A stretch of DNA of 64,000 nt from Dryas octopetala (lineage: Eukaryota; Streptophyta; Magnoliopsida; Rosales; Rosaceae): contig OY992840.1 in the NCBI GenBank assembly GCA_963921425.1, positions 19,198,621-19,262,620 of the forward strand, in the 5' to 3' direction. Numbering within the stretch: the stretch's first letter is position 1; each line of letters starts with the position of its first letter. This document shows, piece after piece, positions 35,212 to 48,131 of this stretch. Under the pieces are notes generated by a model. That model worked only from the letters and a program-made list of their open reading frames with translations, was not told the DNA's origin and searched no databases. Made by a program: the position numbers and the translations under genes.

Positions 35212-35792
35212 GCTGAGGGCTTAGATGGCACAAAAAATACAACACTGCATGTGGGTCAATTATATATGTCTGTATCAGTATCACTGTCAGCAATATGCAT
35301 GTATATGTATATATTAATTACTAAGGAGCTATATATGTATATAGCTAGGGGTAGCTATTGGATGTTATTGATGTGTAGGTAGCGCAGAATTAAGCAGATG
35401 GAGAGTAAAAGGAGGGAGGTAGCTTCTAGCGAAGAGGGTGGGGGGAAAAGAATTCTCTCTCTTTTCACTTATTTTTTAGTTTTTAACCCGTCGTCTCCGG
35501 GGAGTTTATTATTTTCAAATACGTCCCAATCAAATTAAATTAATTTATATTGTAAACCCTTTAATTGCACTTGAGTTTTGCGTGTATGTATTGACTATAG
35601 GCTATACTCTATAGAGATGAAGAGAGGAAGAGAGGAAGAGAGGAAGAGAGAAAGAGACAGGCTTTGTTTTGTTGGAGTGTCACTTTCCTATATATACTCT
35701 CGAGGCATTAAACCCATATCTTCTCTCCTACCTATTTCCCAATCCTTTCCATTTTTCTCTACTCCTGTTTTTATTTAGCAAAATATACACCA

Positions 35793-35794
<2 letters not shown>

Positions 35795-35858
<64 letters not shown>
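35795..35858. repeat. (CT)32 run upstream of KANADI
   Basis: 64 bases of pure CT about 450 bp before the start codon. GA/CT repeats in plant promoters and leaders can be bound by BASIC PENTACYSTEINE proteins. A role here is inferred only from position. Confidence 0.95.
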
Positions 35859-35860
<2 letters not shown>

Positions 35861-36305
35861 GATCTATGAGGAGGAGGATGTCTGTTTCTTGAGGAAGAGA
35901 AAAGTCTTCCTTTTTCCATTTAGCCTTCTTTACAGCACACTACTTTTTTTCTCTCTCCCTTTTTCTATTAATTTCTTTTGGAGCATACTAAAGTTCTACT
36001 TTCTTTGTCATCCATACTCCTGCAGAGCACCAAAATCAGTACTACTCTAGCTTAATTGCTAATATTCTCTGTTTCTTTTTTCTTTTTTTTATATATTTGA
36101 TTTCAAGCTAGCAAGCAGAAATGAAACAAAGACCCACCTCATAATCACATGATCGATCTAGCTCTATATATACATTAGCGTGTTGTTTCGCTAGCTTCTG
36201 AATTGTGTCAGGAACTCGATCCATCCAAGTGTGAAGTGTGGGTTTTCAGAGCCCAAAACAGGTAGCTAGCACTTGTTCACATTTGTATTCTGTGGTGGGA
36301 ATAAA

Positions 36306-38920
36306 ATGCCCCAAAAAGGGATTTTAGAGGCACCACTGAGCTGCGGGCGTAGCTTGTCTTTGAATCCGATTCCTGATCTGTCACTGCACATAAGCCCTCC
36401 GAACAGTGCTCCCTCCTCAATCTGTACAGGCGGATCATCAGCCAATGAAGCTGATGACTCCGCCTTTAACATATGGCACAGAGACGAGGAAATCGTCCCT
36501 GTGCTCCTCAAATCCCACAGCGACAGCTGTATTCGAGGCGGAAGCAGCAGCTGCACAACTCCACTTGGTGCGGACACTGAGCTGTCTCTAGCAAACCCCA
36601 CAATAAGTGCAGCAGCTTCGGAGGCTGAGAGCCCATGGAGGAAAAACCACAACTTGACAAGAGATCAGGTGCTGGAGCTGCAGGGTACTAAAAACACTAC
36701 TGAAGAAGCTGCAAAGAATAACAATATTCATGAGATGGAGGGTCTACTACTCAAACCCATCAAAGGAATTCCAGTTTACAACACCAGCCCTAGTACTTGC
36801 TCGTTTCCGTTTTCGCCTAATTTACAACAGTCCAGATCAGAGGTCGACAGTAGAAGGGATATTTCTAAGTTGTGCAGCTTCTACAAAACGCCGCCGTATC
36901 AGCTATCTCATCATCCTTTTAGGCCTTGTAGTACTGGTCATGCAGGTTTTGAATCGATGGCGTCGAGGTTTAATGGGATAACCATGGACAGTCTGAGACT
37001 ACCCCAACACTACTTTCATCCGCAGCAGCAGCACTACCATTCTGGGGTTGGAGGGAATTCGGATTTGTCGTCCAACGGATTCATGATGAGACCGCGATTT
37101 ACTCCCAAGGCAGTGCAGAGTAAGAGGAACATGAGGGCACCAAGAATGCGATGGACTACCTCCCTCCATGCCCGTTTTGTTCACGCTGTCGAGCTCCTTG
37201 GTGGCCATGAAAGTCAGCATATAATTATCTCTCTCAATCAATTTCTTTTTTCTTTGGGAATTCTTTTCATCCATTTTGTTTTGTTTTGTGTTGTATTAAT
37301 TACTTAATTTGCTCAGGGGCTACTCCAAAGTCAGTGTTAGAGCTCATGGATGTCAAAGATCTCACTCTTGCTCATGTTAAGAGCCATTTACAGGTAGAGC
37401 TAGCTTATAAGTTACCTCATTAATAAATTTTTTTTTTTTATTTTTTTATTTCTTGTTCAAAAGAAAAAGAAGATGAAAACACCAGTTTGATCGGTCCACC
37501 ACATTCATATTCAGATTCAAGTTAGTTTGAGCCTCTCTCTTGCTTTCTCTCTTTCTCTGTACGTACGTTTCAGTCTGAGGTGTGTGTAGATGTTAGTGTG
37601 TGAGTGGTGAAGACTGCAGAGACCGAAGACTTTGGCTATCCAAGTGGCACGGTTGCCAAGGCTTGCAGACTCAGTACTGATCAGTAATATGAATAAATAT
37701 TGGATGAATGAACAGTGCACTGAGCCCGTTCTTGTGAAACAGGACAACTTCTACTTTTAGAGAGAGGGAGAGTGTAAACTAAGAGAAAGCAAGAAAGCGA
37801 GAGAGAGAGAGAGAAAGTAGCCATCATTTCTCAATAATAGAAGCATTTACTCCCCTTACCAAACATCAACCTCGTGGTTATTAAAGAAACAAACCAAAGA
37901 AAAGTCCAGAAACAGAAGCATCTCTGATTTCTTTTTCTTTGTTTTTTAATTTTCATTTCTTTTGCTTTTGATTCGATCATGAGGTTTTATTACTTCATCT
38001 CTTATTCTTTTTATCTTGTTTAATGCCTTTGCAGATGTATAGAACTGTTAAGAACACTGACAAACCTGTAGCTTCCTCAGGTAATTCGTATTGCTTAGCC
38101 TATATATATATATATTAGATTATTAATTAATTATAATTGCTTCACTTTGCCCCCTCATTAATTAATTCCATGAATGTTTCTGCTACATGCCTAGCTTGCC
38201 TACATGCATATGAATTTTGAAAATCCTCTATACCATTTTGCACCGTCTATATATAGTCTATACAAGGGCGCATGATAGTACATGCATGCTCGCATGTATT
38301 CATACACATACATTTGTACATCCACATATATAGCCTTACATATGTGCATCTGGAATTGAAATGCAAGTACAATAATTCTTTTTTGTTTTCTTTCTGGAAA
38401 TACAAATACAAGTACAACAAATTAAATCTGCACGTGCATACACTGTATGTATAGGATATTAGGATTCAAATGAATTAATTTTTTTTTATCTTTATGTTTC
38501 TTTGGGACCGGATACGTGACAGACATGTTCACATATTCATACATGACATAATGATCATGATCGATTTTGAACTTGCTGAGTGTATATATGTAATGCATGT
38601 AAAAAAAATGGATGTGCAACAGCAAATTATTAAAAGTAATTAATGTACCTTTGAATGCATTATGAAATATGCTTGCTTTTGCCGCTCATATATGATGAGT
38701 CTAAATATTTGGTACATGGGTTCCCTAACATACATTCATACATATATATAAATTAGATGGATCTGGTGATGAAGATCTTTTGTCCACAACAACAACCCAT
38801 CATCATAATTCAACAAACGGTTTACTTAATCATAGAGGAGCCTCAAATGCAACTTTAAATTTAGAGCATGATTTGGAACACCCTTCTAACAATCTGTGGG
38901 GCAACTCTTCCAGGTAATGA

Positions 38921-38972
<52 letters not shown>

Positions 38973-41271
38973 GTGCGGAGCACGTCCTCTTTCAGTCTTC
39001 ATTGATTTGTGTTATTATTGGTTGGTCGTACTTTTGGAGTGTGCATTGGTTGTCTTCTGCTATTATATGTAAATATTGCATGGGTGCCTTTAGCCTGGGA
39101 ATTAATCAGAACCCACGTCCGGCCTCCCTTTTCTCAAACCAAATTAAAAGTGTTTCTTTTTACACCTTTAATTTGCTTTCCATTCATTTTCTTTCTCTCT
39201 CTTTCTGTTTTCTTTTTAATGATATATGTGCGTGGCCTCCTTCTTGCACCATTTAATCAACTTGCACGGGTTTAATTAATTAATCAAGAAAAATATAAAT
39301 CTAGAAACTTGAGCATGAAAAGTTAATATGCATATAAAAGAATCGTTGATCGGTCAGAGAGCATATATGCAATAGCAGTGCATTTCCAGCTTTTTATTTT
39401 TAGAAATTCCAAAATTACAAAATACGAGTTCATGTATTTTCTTCTCCCCGTATATTATTTGGCCTCAGCTCTTAGTTATACTTGAAGAGAGAGCGCTTAA
39501 TCTCTCCATCTTAATCAGACAAAATTGTGCATTCGGCCACAACATGTACTATCCACAACACGTTTAATTCCTATTCCATTACCCATAAATATGTCTGTAA
39601 TGCATGTCAAAAGTTGCTGGCTGGACCCTAGATTCTACTTAAACTTATTTTGTCCACATCTCCTAATTTTTGGTTATTTTGGTCTAGAATGCGTCAAATC
39701 AAGTTAAGTACAAATAAAGTTAAGTATATATCATCACCTTAATTGGTAGTCATTTTGGTCGATGCATATGGTTATGATAGCTAGGCAAGTACTCGTTACA
39801 CAACATATACAATTATATATCCATCCCTAGCTAGTCAACGTGAACAATGATATATAGCATGTCAATTAGCACTTAGCTAGTACAAATAAAGATAGAACTC
39901 TCCATCCATCCCTTAAAACATTATATTAATTAATTAACTATAGCTAGTAGTTTATCAAAAATAAAATAAATAGCTATACATATATTTATGAATTAACATA
40001 TACATTTTAGCATTAATTATTATGGCATGCATACACATATATATGCACTGGTCGCTAGTACTCTTGTTCAGTTTGGGAAGAAGCCTAGCTAGCTACTACA
40101 ATATGTATGTATATGAAAAATATTTCAAGCATGCATTAATTAATTAAGAAGGTTTTAATTGCCTTTGGAATAGATCACATGTATTATATTATATGAAAGG
40201 AGTTTTTATTGACATGCATCATCCAATTGCTAGAAGTACTACTCCAACACTAAAGTTCTCAATATAAACGTTAATATGCCTTGTTTACTAATTATCTATA
40301 CGTATACATTAGCACAAATTACGAATAGGAATATATATGATACACATTTCACATATATATATATATATATATATATGAAAAATATGTACGTATCTGCCCA
40401 GTAAATCAAGCATAATTTGCTGTCTAGCTGTATGTTACTTCGAGATTGGTTCTAGAATTCTATTATTAATTTCTTGATCTCTCTCTGAACCTTATGAATT
40501 CATTTCATTCATTATAAATTTATAATGAATTAGTTGAACAATACATTAATGTTGACCTTTTAATTTTGGACAAACTAGTTATAAATTTAGACAGTATATA
40601 TATATATATGCGCGCATATATATTCTTGCTTGCATGTAATCCTTTACTGATCATGACTAGCTAGTAATGGCTGTAAGCCTGTAACAAGTCTTTCTTCCAA
40701 TATGCAGGTACGATCTTCATTTGTGATTTGCATCAAAGTCCGAGTAGAAGTTGATTAGGAATCTGGAATGATCAGAAGATTAATTGATGAATAAGTGGTT
40801 AATTATATATTTATGAATTAATTAAATATTGGTTGCAGTAGAGAAGCATGGGTGCAAGATCTAAATGGGCTTAGACCAGAAATGCTCTCTCAACATACAA
40901 CTACTACTACTGCAAACCAATTTGAGGTAGTGACTTGGAATATTAATTAGAGATACTAATCCTTAATTAAAGGACAATTTATTTCCAACTTTTTGCACGC
41001 ATGAAACACCAGATCGTATCATATGGCCAAATATATATATACGGCCACAAACTTAATTGGTCGCCCAGTCCCCTCTCCTAGCCTCTGTATTATTTGAATA
41101 TGCATGTGACATGTCAAGAGTTTAGGCGAATTTATCAACTTTTATATGCAGGGAAGCGATTTTGCTCAATCAAAAAGATTTATGGATTCAAATGTAGACC
41201 TCAAAAATCCAAGCTTGGAGTTCAGCTTAGGGCGACCGGACTGGCACAACAAAGAACGATATGATCACTAA
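36306..41271 (+). CDS. KAN1: KANADI GARP transcription factor (KAN1-like)
   Basis: Six exons: 36306-37212, 37317-37393, 38035-38080, 38757-38913, 40839-40926 and 41152-41271, giving 464 residues. The GARP/MYB-like DNA-binding domain lies at about residues 275-335: KRNMRAPRMRWTTSLHARF, VHAVELLGGHERATPKSVLE, then LMDVKDLTLAHVKSHLQMYR and TVK. The N-terminus carries PDLSLHISPPNSAPSS (an EAR-like LxLxL motif) and PIKGIPVYN. The C-terminus NPSLEFSLGRPDWH and the NSSREAW block are most like KAN1. KANADI proteins repress adaxial genes and set abaxial identity of leaves and other organs, in the nucleus. The exon pattern, with tiny exon 3, fits the family. Start 36306 is the first Met giving the family N-terminus; the frame is also open upstream to 36273. 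Confidence 0.94.
38924..38968. repeat. (TG)n microsatellite beside a KANADI splice donor
   Basis: About 22 TG units starting 10 bases after the donor GT of the 1.9-kb fourth intron. Confidence 0.95.
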
Positions 41272-42996
41272 TATATATTCTACATATAATATATAGGTAG
41301 GATTGCCGGCCAGTTGACTGCTGCATTAATTATATTCTGAAAAAAAAAAAAACACATGACAAAAATATGTATTGGAACAGTTTTTGGGGAAGAAGAAAGC
41401 CATCTTATTGATGATATGTATTAGTTCCGTGCATGCATGTCTGTACATTGTATTCTCTTTAATTTGGGACAAAGTTGCTGTTGATGGTGATGTGTGATGT
41501 TTTGGCATTGCGTAGAAGTAATGAATGAATCAAAAGTTGAAAAAAGATCATGGAATCAGTTTTAGTGGTGCAATATGATCTCCTGGCTTGATTATATATA
41601 TAATATATATTCTCTCATTTCTCTCTCTCGATCTATCTCTCTTTCTGAAATATATATTTGTTTCAATTAAAGAGCCTTTTTTACCAATCACTTTTTAGTG
41701 GGGTCATTTTGAGTGATTAGTGTGTGAAATCTTGACTTTGTAATCACTCGATCAATTTGTGTATCTTTGTATAAATATATAGTACGTTCATTTGTGATTG
41801 AAGGCTGATTTGCCCCCCAAAAAAGCTAAAAAGCTAAAAAGCAATGGCTATCGCTTAACAGGGGGGAATATTAATGAATTGATTATACTCTCACAAGGAA
41901 ATGGAAATGCACGGACCTACAGGGCCAGGCAGCTGCGTCCCGTGAATTTTCTAGTCTCTCGGCATGGATAGCGTACCTTTGACTGGATTGGGAAAGGGAT
42001 TAATCGAGGTGCGCACAAGCTGACCTGGACACCCCTGACTTATGTTACAGTCAGCATGTTACATGATATTACGATAATTAAAATAATTTTTTCCTACTTA
42101 CCCATTTACTCTCCCTAATTAACCAAATCTTAGATAAACATATATTTGAGCTCTTTTGATTCCATTCAAAATTTGAGCTTTCACATGACAAAAAAAAGGC
42201 TTTCACATGACATGCTTCACCGCTGTTTTATCTTTTCGTAAGGCCAAATTCATAGTTTTCAGGAAAATACAACGAATGAAGAACATTCATACTTTTAGCC
42301 GATCAAAGAAAATATCATACTTTTAGGAACCATCTTGGAATGTGAGATTTGAATTGTAATATATGAGTAGTTGCATTTGTATAGAAAGAGAGAACAAATA
42401 CATACATGAATCTCAAATGATTCATTGTACTATAATTGGAAAAAAAATCATTTTAAACTGAAAATATTGCATCACATTCAAAAACTAAAAAAAATACTAA
42501 ATACAACGTTGCATTACAGTATCTCTAATCGGTTTTGATCTGCCTACATTCATGTCATAGACAATGCATCTATATATGTTCCTAATTTTTTCAAATAAAA
42601 TAAATTTATCACCAAAATGTAAATTCATTCTTATAAATCATAGTAATCAAATTTTATAGAATTTCTATAGAGAACCAAATTGAATTTGATTTTTAATCAA
42701 TGCCACACTTTTTTATATGTTTGGAAAGAAAAAAACGAAAATTATAGGTTTTCTCTAACATGTTAACCTGGGCCTCGGAATAAAATGCACATTCAGTGTT
42801 GGGTTTGGGCATTCAATTAGGTTGGGTAGTCTTGAAGAGATGGGCCTATTCGGCAGATGGATAAGGCTCTATCTCAAGATACGTAGCATATGACGTGTCC
42901 ACAACTAAGAGCCGTCCCCTTAAATTTTGCCACGTAGCACGGAAAAGCTAAAGAATTACCCACTTTTCCTGGATAAATCTTGTATGGGGCGTGCTT
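41272..42996. other. KANADI 3' flank and spacer
   Basis: The 3' UTR of the KANADI gene followed by AT-rich sequence with no supported coding frame. Confidence 0.5.
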
Positions 42997-43070
42997 CAGT
43001 GGGGCACCTCTCACATGAGGTGGGACCCATATGGTTGTGGGTCCCACCTCATGTGAGAGGTGCCCCACTG
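42997..43070. repeat. Perfect 33-bp inverted repeat (hairpin)
   Basis: The arms 42997-43029 and 43038-43070 are perfect reverse complements, separated by an 8-base loop. The arm starts CAGTGGGGCACCTCTCACAT. It is GC-rich in an AT-rich region. It may be the core of a foldback MITE or a cruciform-forming site. Confidence 0.95.
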
Positions 43071-43110
43071 GGCATACCCCATTGAAGACCCTCTCACTCC
43101 TCCTTTACAT

Positions 43111-43244
43111 CACGTGCTTGTACGACTTTTTCCGGCCCAACAACGCGTCATGTTGCCGCATAAACAACACGTGTCTATAGATGGTCTCGATACGTGTCAT
43201 TGACTATTTTTATAATTGTGAATTCGTTCACGGCGACACGTGTC
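43111..43244. promoter_or_regulatory. ACGT-core cluster upstream of the lipase gene
   Basis: CACGTG occurs at 43111-43116, 43168-43173 and 43237-43242, and ACGTGTC at 43192-43198. The last CACGTG lies in the 10-base palindrome GACACGTGTC (43235-43244). Such G-box/ABRE clusters are typical of ABA- or light-responsive promoters. The coding start lies about 640 bp downstream. Confidence 0.5.
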
Positions 43245-43876
43245 AGGACTAGAATCGTCCGGAGAAAGATTAGAGACGAGACGAGCGCCAATGACTGACT
43301 TTTCGCGGGCCGTGTCATATTGCTTAGTTGCTTGCTTCAAAAGACTAAACAACCATAAAATCACCTAAATCACAAAACTTTCCCAAACTCGAAAGTCGAA
43401 ACAAACAAAAAAAGAGAGATAGAGAGAGAAAGTAAGTTCTAGATTCTCATAGAGACAGCTCTGAATTTCATCCTCCCCATTTTGTTTGAAAATAATTGAA
43501 TCCGTTTCTCTGTTTGGCATTTGGCAGTTTGGCTCCAGTTAAGAATCCAGCTAAGTTTGATCTATTCATTCATTTCAGATTAGGGATTCGAAAGGCTCTA
43601 AATTTGAATTTAAAAACCGCTAAATTTAGCAGAGACCCTTTTTGAGCGAATCGAGAATTGAGTGAACCGTTGATGGTCTGTTTCAGCAGAGCAACATCGA
43701 TAATAGATACCAGAATTCTCGCCTTCCAGGTGAAGAGAAACAACAGAAAACCAAACCGACTCTTGACAGAAGCGGAATTCGAATTTAAGCCATCGTTGTC
43801 GTCATCATCATCGTCACCACCAGCATCAGCATCATCAGCATTGCTGCTCCGGACCAGAAGCCTCAAAAGCAAACAA

Positions 43877-46800
43877 ATGGCGACTGAACGAGGTAATGAC
43901 TCTACGTCGGCTTTGATCTTAACGTCTGGCGCAAGCGGCCGCATAAACGCGTTGTTCTCACTGCGCGCGTTGCGGAGTCTGATGTTGCTGATTAACGCCT
44001 TCTTCTTGCTCCTTCTGGTGCCGTTCCGTGGGCGAAAGCGAACGGCGTCGTCGTCGTCGTCGTCTTCGTCGGCGATGGCCTTGGCGGAGAAGCTGCCCAA
44101 GGACGAGAGGCAGAGGGGGGCGGTGGTGCGCGTGCCGGCGACGATTGTGCCGTGGAAGAGCAGCTCGTCGTCGTTGCCGGTGGATCCGGAGGTGGCGAAA
44201 AGGAGAGCGATAGCGAAACTAAGAGTTGTCGAAGATGATGATGAGAATTCGGTGAGGAGATTTTCGCTTTTTGCGACCGCTAGAGGTGAAATCCTTTTCA
44301 CGCAGAGTTGGACTCCCGTTTCTGTTAGGATCAGGTAAATGCTGCTTAGCTCATTCATCTTCTTCTTCCTCTTCGTTATACTTTCTGGAATTCAAATTTT
44401 TAAATTTTTTCACTTTTAATATTTAATTATTCATGTACTCGTTTAGATGAATATCTTTTTCTACAGAGGAATCTTTTCTTAGTTTTGGGAAATTGGCAAT
44501 GTCATTGTTAGGACTTGAAATTTTTTTTTTAATAAATCATATGCTTATCTTGTTGATTATATCGCCAATTGAATGAGGCACATTTTAGTTAACTGCTCAT
44601 GGAGCTCTTCTTAAGAACATTCATTCCAACTTCCAAATCCTCACTCGACTACTCGAGTATATACAAGGCATATTCTAACCCATCCAATTATCCATATCAT
44701 CAGTCTATGGATCATATCATGTATACAGTATACCATATCTAAAAGGAATCAAGTAGTCTGCAGACTGCAACAAATTGTTCGAGTAAAATCAGGGCCGTGC
44801 CCCAAGGATTGTAGTACCCTAGTAAAATCCGCAATCCTTGTTGGATGCTTCTTGACCAACTGTCCTTTTCATCAGCAGCCTCTCTTTCTTATAGTCCCTG
44901 TCTCTCATCTCTTGTCCTTTTACCTGCATTATTATTCCGATAGTTAGTGGGCATGTTTACAAGTAATGGAGCCCAAATTTATATGTTGATTTTGTTTTTT
45001 AATTGGCTCTTTTGTTCTTTCCTTTGGATTCTTTCCTTGAAGTGGATATTCACTTCTGTTTTCATCTTTTTATAATTTATACAATGAAGTTGCTAAGTTA
45101 ATATTCACACTCTGCAGGGGCATTGTCATTATTATGCATGGCCTCAATGAACACAGGTTTGCCATTTGTACATAATCCTCTCTAAAATGTCAGTTTTAGT
45201 TTATTATATTCCTTGATACATCTATTAATACATTTATATAATTTCAACAGCGGCAGATACAGTCATTTTGCAAAGCAGCTGAATGCTAATGGCTTTAAGG
45301 TTTATGGAATGGATTGGATTGGTAAGTTCAACACCATTTTGACTTGCTCACCATATGCATTTAACCTTCTTAACAAGCCTAAATGATATCTGTGCTCCAT
45401 CTAGAAGATACCACCTAGTGTCTGATAATCAATGATAATTTCCCCCCACTGTATGTCGTTTTTAACTTGTACTGACCTCGTTTTACTGTTTAACAATTCT
45501 TTCTAATCAATATGTATGATTCACAATGTTTTATTTCCACCCAAGTGAGCAGAACGAAAGTCAGGGATGACATTGTATGCTCATAACTATAACACACTCT
45601 GTTCCAATATAACTCTTGTAAGCATCATGTGGAACATGTAATTTGAGGTTTACATCCAAGTTTGGTGAATTTGGACTTGTTTTCATGAACTGGATAACTG
45701 GTTATACAACTCATTACTTTCCATATCAATAACTTGTTGTTGCTTTATACTTGTGTATATGCTAGCATGAGCAGAATTTTATAGAGTTTGTGCCACATTC
45801 TTATCACATTGTGTCAACAAGAGATACAAAACAAAAGATACATCTATATTTTCACATTTCAATTTCAAATGCCACATTCTTAATAATATTATAGTGTTGC
45901 TTGCTTCTAGGCAAGCATTCGAATTCCATACAATGGATAGAAAGCAGAAGATATATCTATATAATTTGATGGTAAAGAGAGATAGACAGAGCAATGGCTT
46001 AAAATTTCTACATTCTACTGTTAATTTACTCAGATGACATGAACCTCACTACATTTTTCAAGGAGGGACTAAATGAAACTTACTCCATATCTTGAAATGA
46101 AGCTTCTCAAATTGTCTAATTTGGACTTTTCAGAGTCTTTAGATTGTTAATGGTTATATCCCCTATCCCTCGTCCAATAGTTTTTTTCCAAAAAAAAAAA
46201 AAAAAACATAAAAGAACTCCATATAAGTATATAACATTTTTGTAAGTCCATGGTCTCAATATTTCATCCAATAGTCAGGTCTCTACCTTCCTCACTCAAA
46301 GTATCTACATTTCCGAGATCTGTCCCTGAGGTTACTTCTATCTTTTCTGTGGAAGGAGAACCTTAACTTAGATAAGGGGAGAAATTTTCTCAACAAATTT
46401 TAGATATCATCCTTGCATTAGAGACAGTATTGTTTTTCTTAATTACTGTTTCAGTGTTTCATAGTCTAGAGAACACTCTCTTCAACAATGCATATATATT
46501 TGGATGTTGCAGGGATTGAGTAATTTGGATGCCCATTGGTGCGAAAAAGTAACATGTGAAGCTCCTCTTTATAAGTAAGCTTATTATTTGTGTGTTTGTG
46601 TCTAACCTCGTATGTTTAACATTCAAATGAAGCGAAAACTTTAAACAATATTACACAGAGATTAAAGTTGAAGATGTACTCAGGTGCATCCCATTCCCAA
46701 TGCAGGCATCCGGTCTAAAGGCATGTGATTATACTCCTTTGAGGTGTCATTGTTAGAATTGAATTAAGATTCAAACCTTCTTGCACTCCATTGAAAATGG

Positions 46801-48131
46801 ACTTGGAAAACTGTGCTATTCTAGGATGGACGTATCCTGGAAATATTTGCTTTGGTTGAGGGGGAGGGAATTGGTGATTCTATGTGTAATAAATTAAAAT
46901 TTTGAAGGGTAAATCAGAAAATTATGGGGCCTGAGTTGGCAATGGCCTCAATTTTAGACCATCCTTGCTACTTGGTGCTATATCTTCTAATTTAGTTGTT
47001 CATTTTCTTTGTTTCTCATATTGTTGGTTCTCAATGTTGATTTTTTGTTCTTTTTCATGTAGGTCATGGTGGGAGTGATGGGCTTCATGCATATGTTCCT
47101 TCTCTTGATTATGCTGTTACTGATATGGTATGTCTCAAATCTCATTAACAATATCCTGATGAGAAAATAGTGTTTGAATTCAATTCTTAATTCTGAACTG
47201 AAAGCAAAAAAACTGTTCTTTGATTAAATACTTATATATATCGTCTCTCTTTAATTCCATGCAGAAATTATTTCTTGAGAAGATTTTAGCTGAAAATCCT
47301 GGGCTACCATGCTTCTGTTTTGGACACTCAACAGGTGCAGCCATTATCCTTAAGGTATGGATTGCAAGGAATGATTGTTTCTTGCAATTGCATGAATGAC
47401 TTTCTGATAGTCACTATTTTATCGTTCCATTTAGTTACTGACTTAGTAACTTTATTAGCTGGAATTTAATCAGAACTTGCACTATTTTGCAAAAATGATA
47501 TAGGCAATGCTTGATCCAAAAGTTGAGAGTCGCATACAGGGTGTAGTGCTGACATCACCTGCAGTTGGGGTGGAGGCATCCCATCCAATATTTGTGGTCA
47601 GAATCCCCTCTAATCACACCTTCTGTTATATCCCATTTTTATATATTCTTGAATATATAAAGAATTATACATTTTCAAATGCATATTAAATCTGCAAGAT
47701 CATCCCTCACCTCACATTTGTCATAGCAGGTCATTGCTCCAATTGCGTCACTTTTGCTGCCAAGGTACCAAGTCAGTGCGGCAAATAAAAAGGGCATGCC
47801 AGTATCTCGGGATCCAGCGGCTCTAGTTGCCAAGTATTCAGACCCTCTAGTGTACACTGGATCCATCAGGGTGAGGACTGGTTATGAGATTCTCCGGATC
47901 ACGACCTACTTGCAGCAGAATCTGAGCAAAATGAGAGTCCCCTTTCTAGTTCTCCATGGCACAGCTGATACTGTTACTGATCCAGATGCCTCTCAGAAAC
48001 TGTATGAAGAAGCCTCCTCAACTGACAAAACCATCAAATTGTATCAAGGGTTATTACATGACCTCCTCTTTGAACCAGAACGAGAAGCTATTGCCAAGGA
48101 CATAATCGATTGGTTGAATCAAAGAGTATGA
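43877..48131 (+). CDS. Alpha/beta hydrolase, monoacylglycerol lipase / caffeoylshikimate esterase type
   Basis: Seven exons: 43877-44334, 45118-45156, 45251-45321, 47063-47127, 47265-47354, 47504-47596 and 47730-48131, giving 405 residues. A hydrophobic segment lies near residues 30-48 (LMLLINAFFLLLLVPF), followed by a Ser run. The hydrolase core has IIMHGLNEHSGRY, the nucleophile elbow GHSTG (Ser233), LHGTADTVTD (Asp352) and GLLHDLLFEPERE (His382), a complete triad. Plant members cleave monoacylglycerols, and related ones act in lignin synthesis; the substrate cannot be told from sequence. Start 43877 (MATERG, then LTSGASGR) fits the family. The frame is open upstream to a Met at 43673, which would add 68 Ser-rich residues. 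Confidence 0.9.

Larger units (their letters stand above)
33150..36305. other. Spacer and upstream region of the KANADI gene
   Basis: About 3.1 kb, AT-rich, with no family-supported coding frame. It holds a TA microsatellite at 35187-35211 and a CT run at 35795-35858. The KANADI leader probably starts downstream of about 35700. Confidence 0.5.

Noticed and set aside
36266-36652. 128-residue minus-strand frame
   Set aside because: Antisense shadow of KANADI exon 1.
43673-43876. Upstream in-frame Met giving a 68-residue extension of the lipase
   Set aside because: The family N-terminus (MATE.. LTSGASGR) starts at 43877 and the extension is low-complexity Ser-rich. It remains possible.
43570-44358. 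262-residue minus-strand frame opposite the lipase first exon
   Set aside because: It is antisense to a family-supported exon and consists of Asp/Ser-rich shadow sequence from the GTC/GAC repeat.
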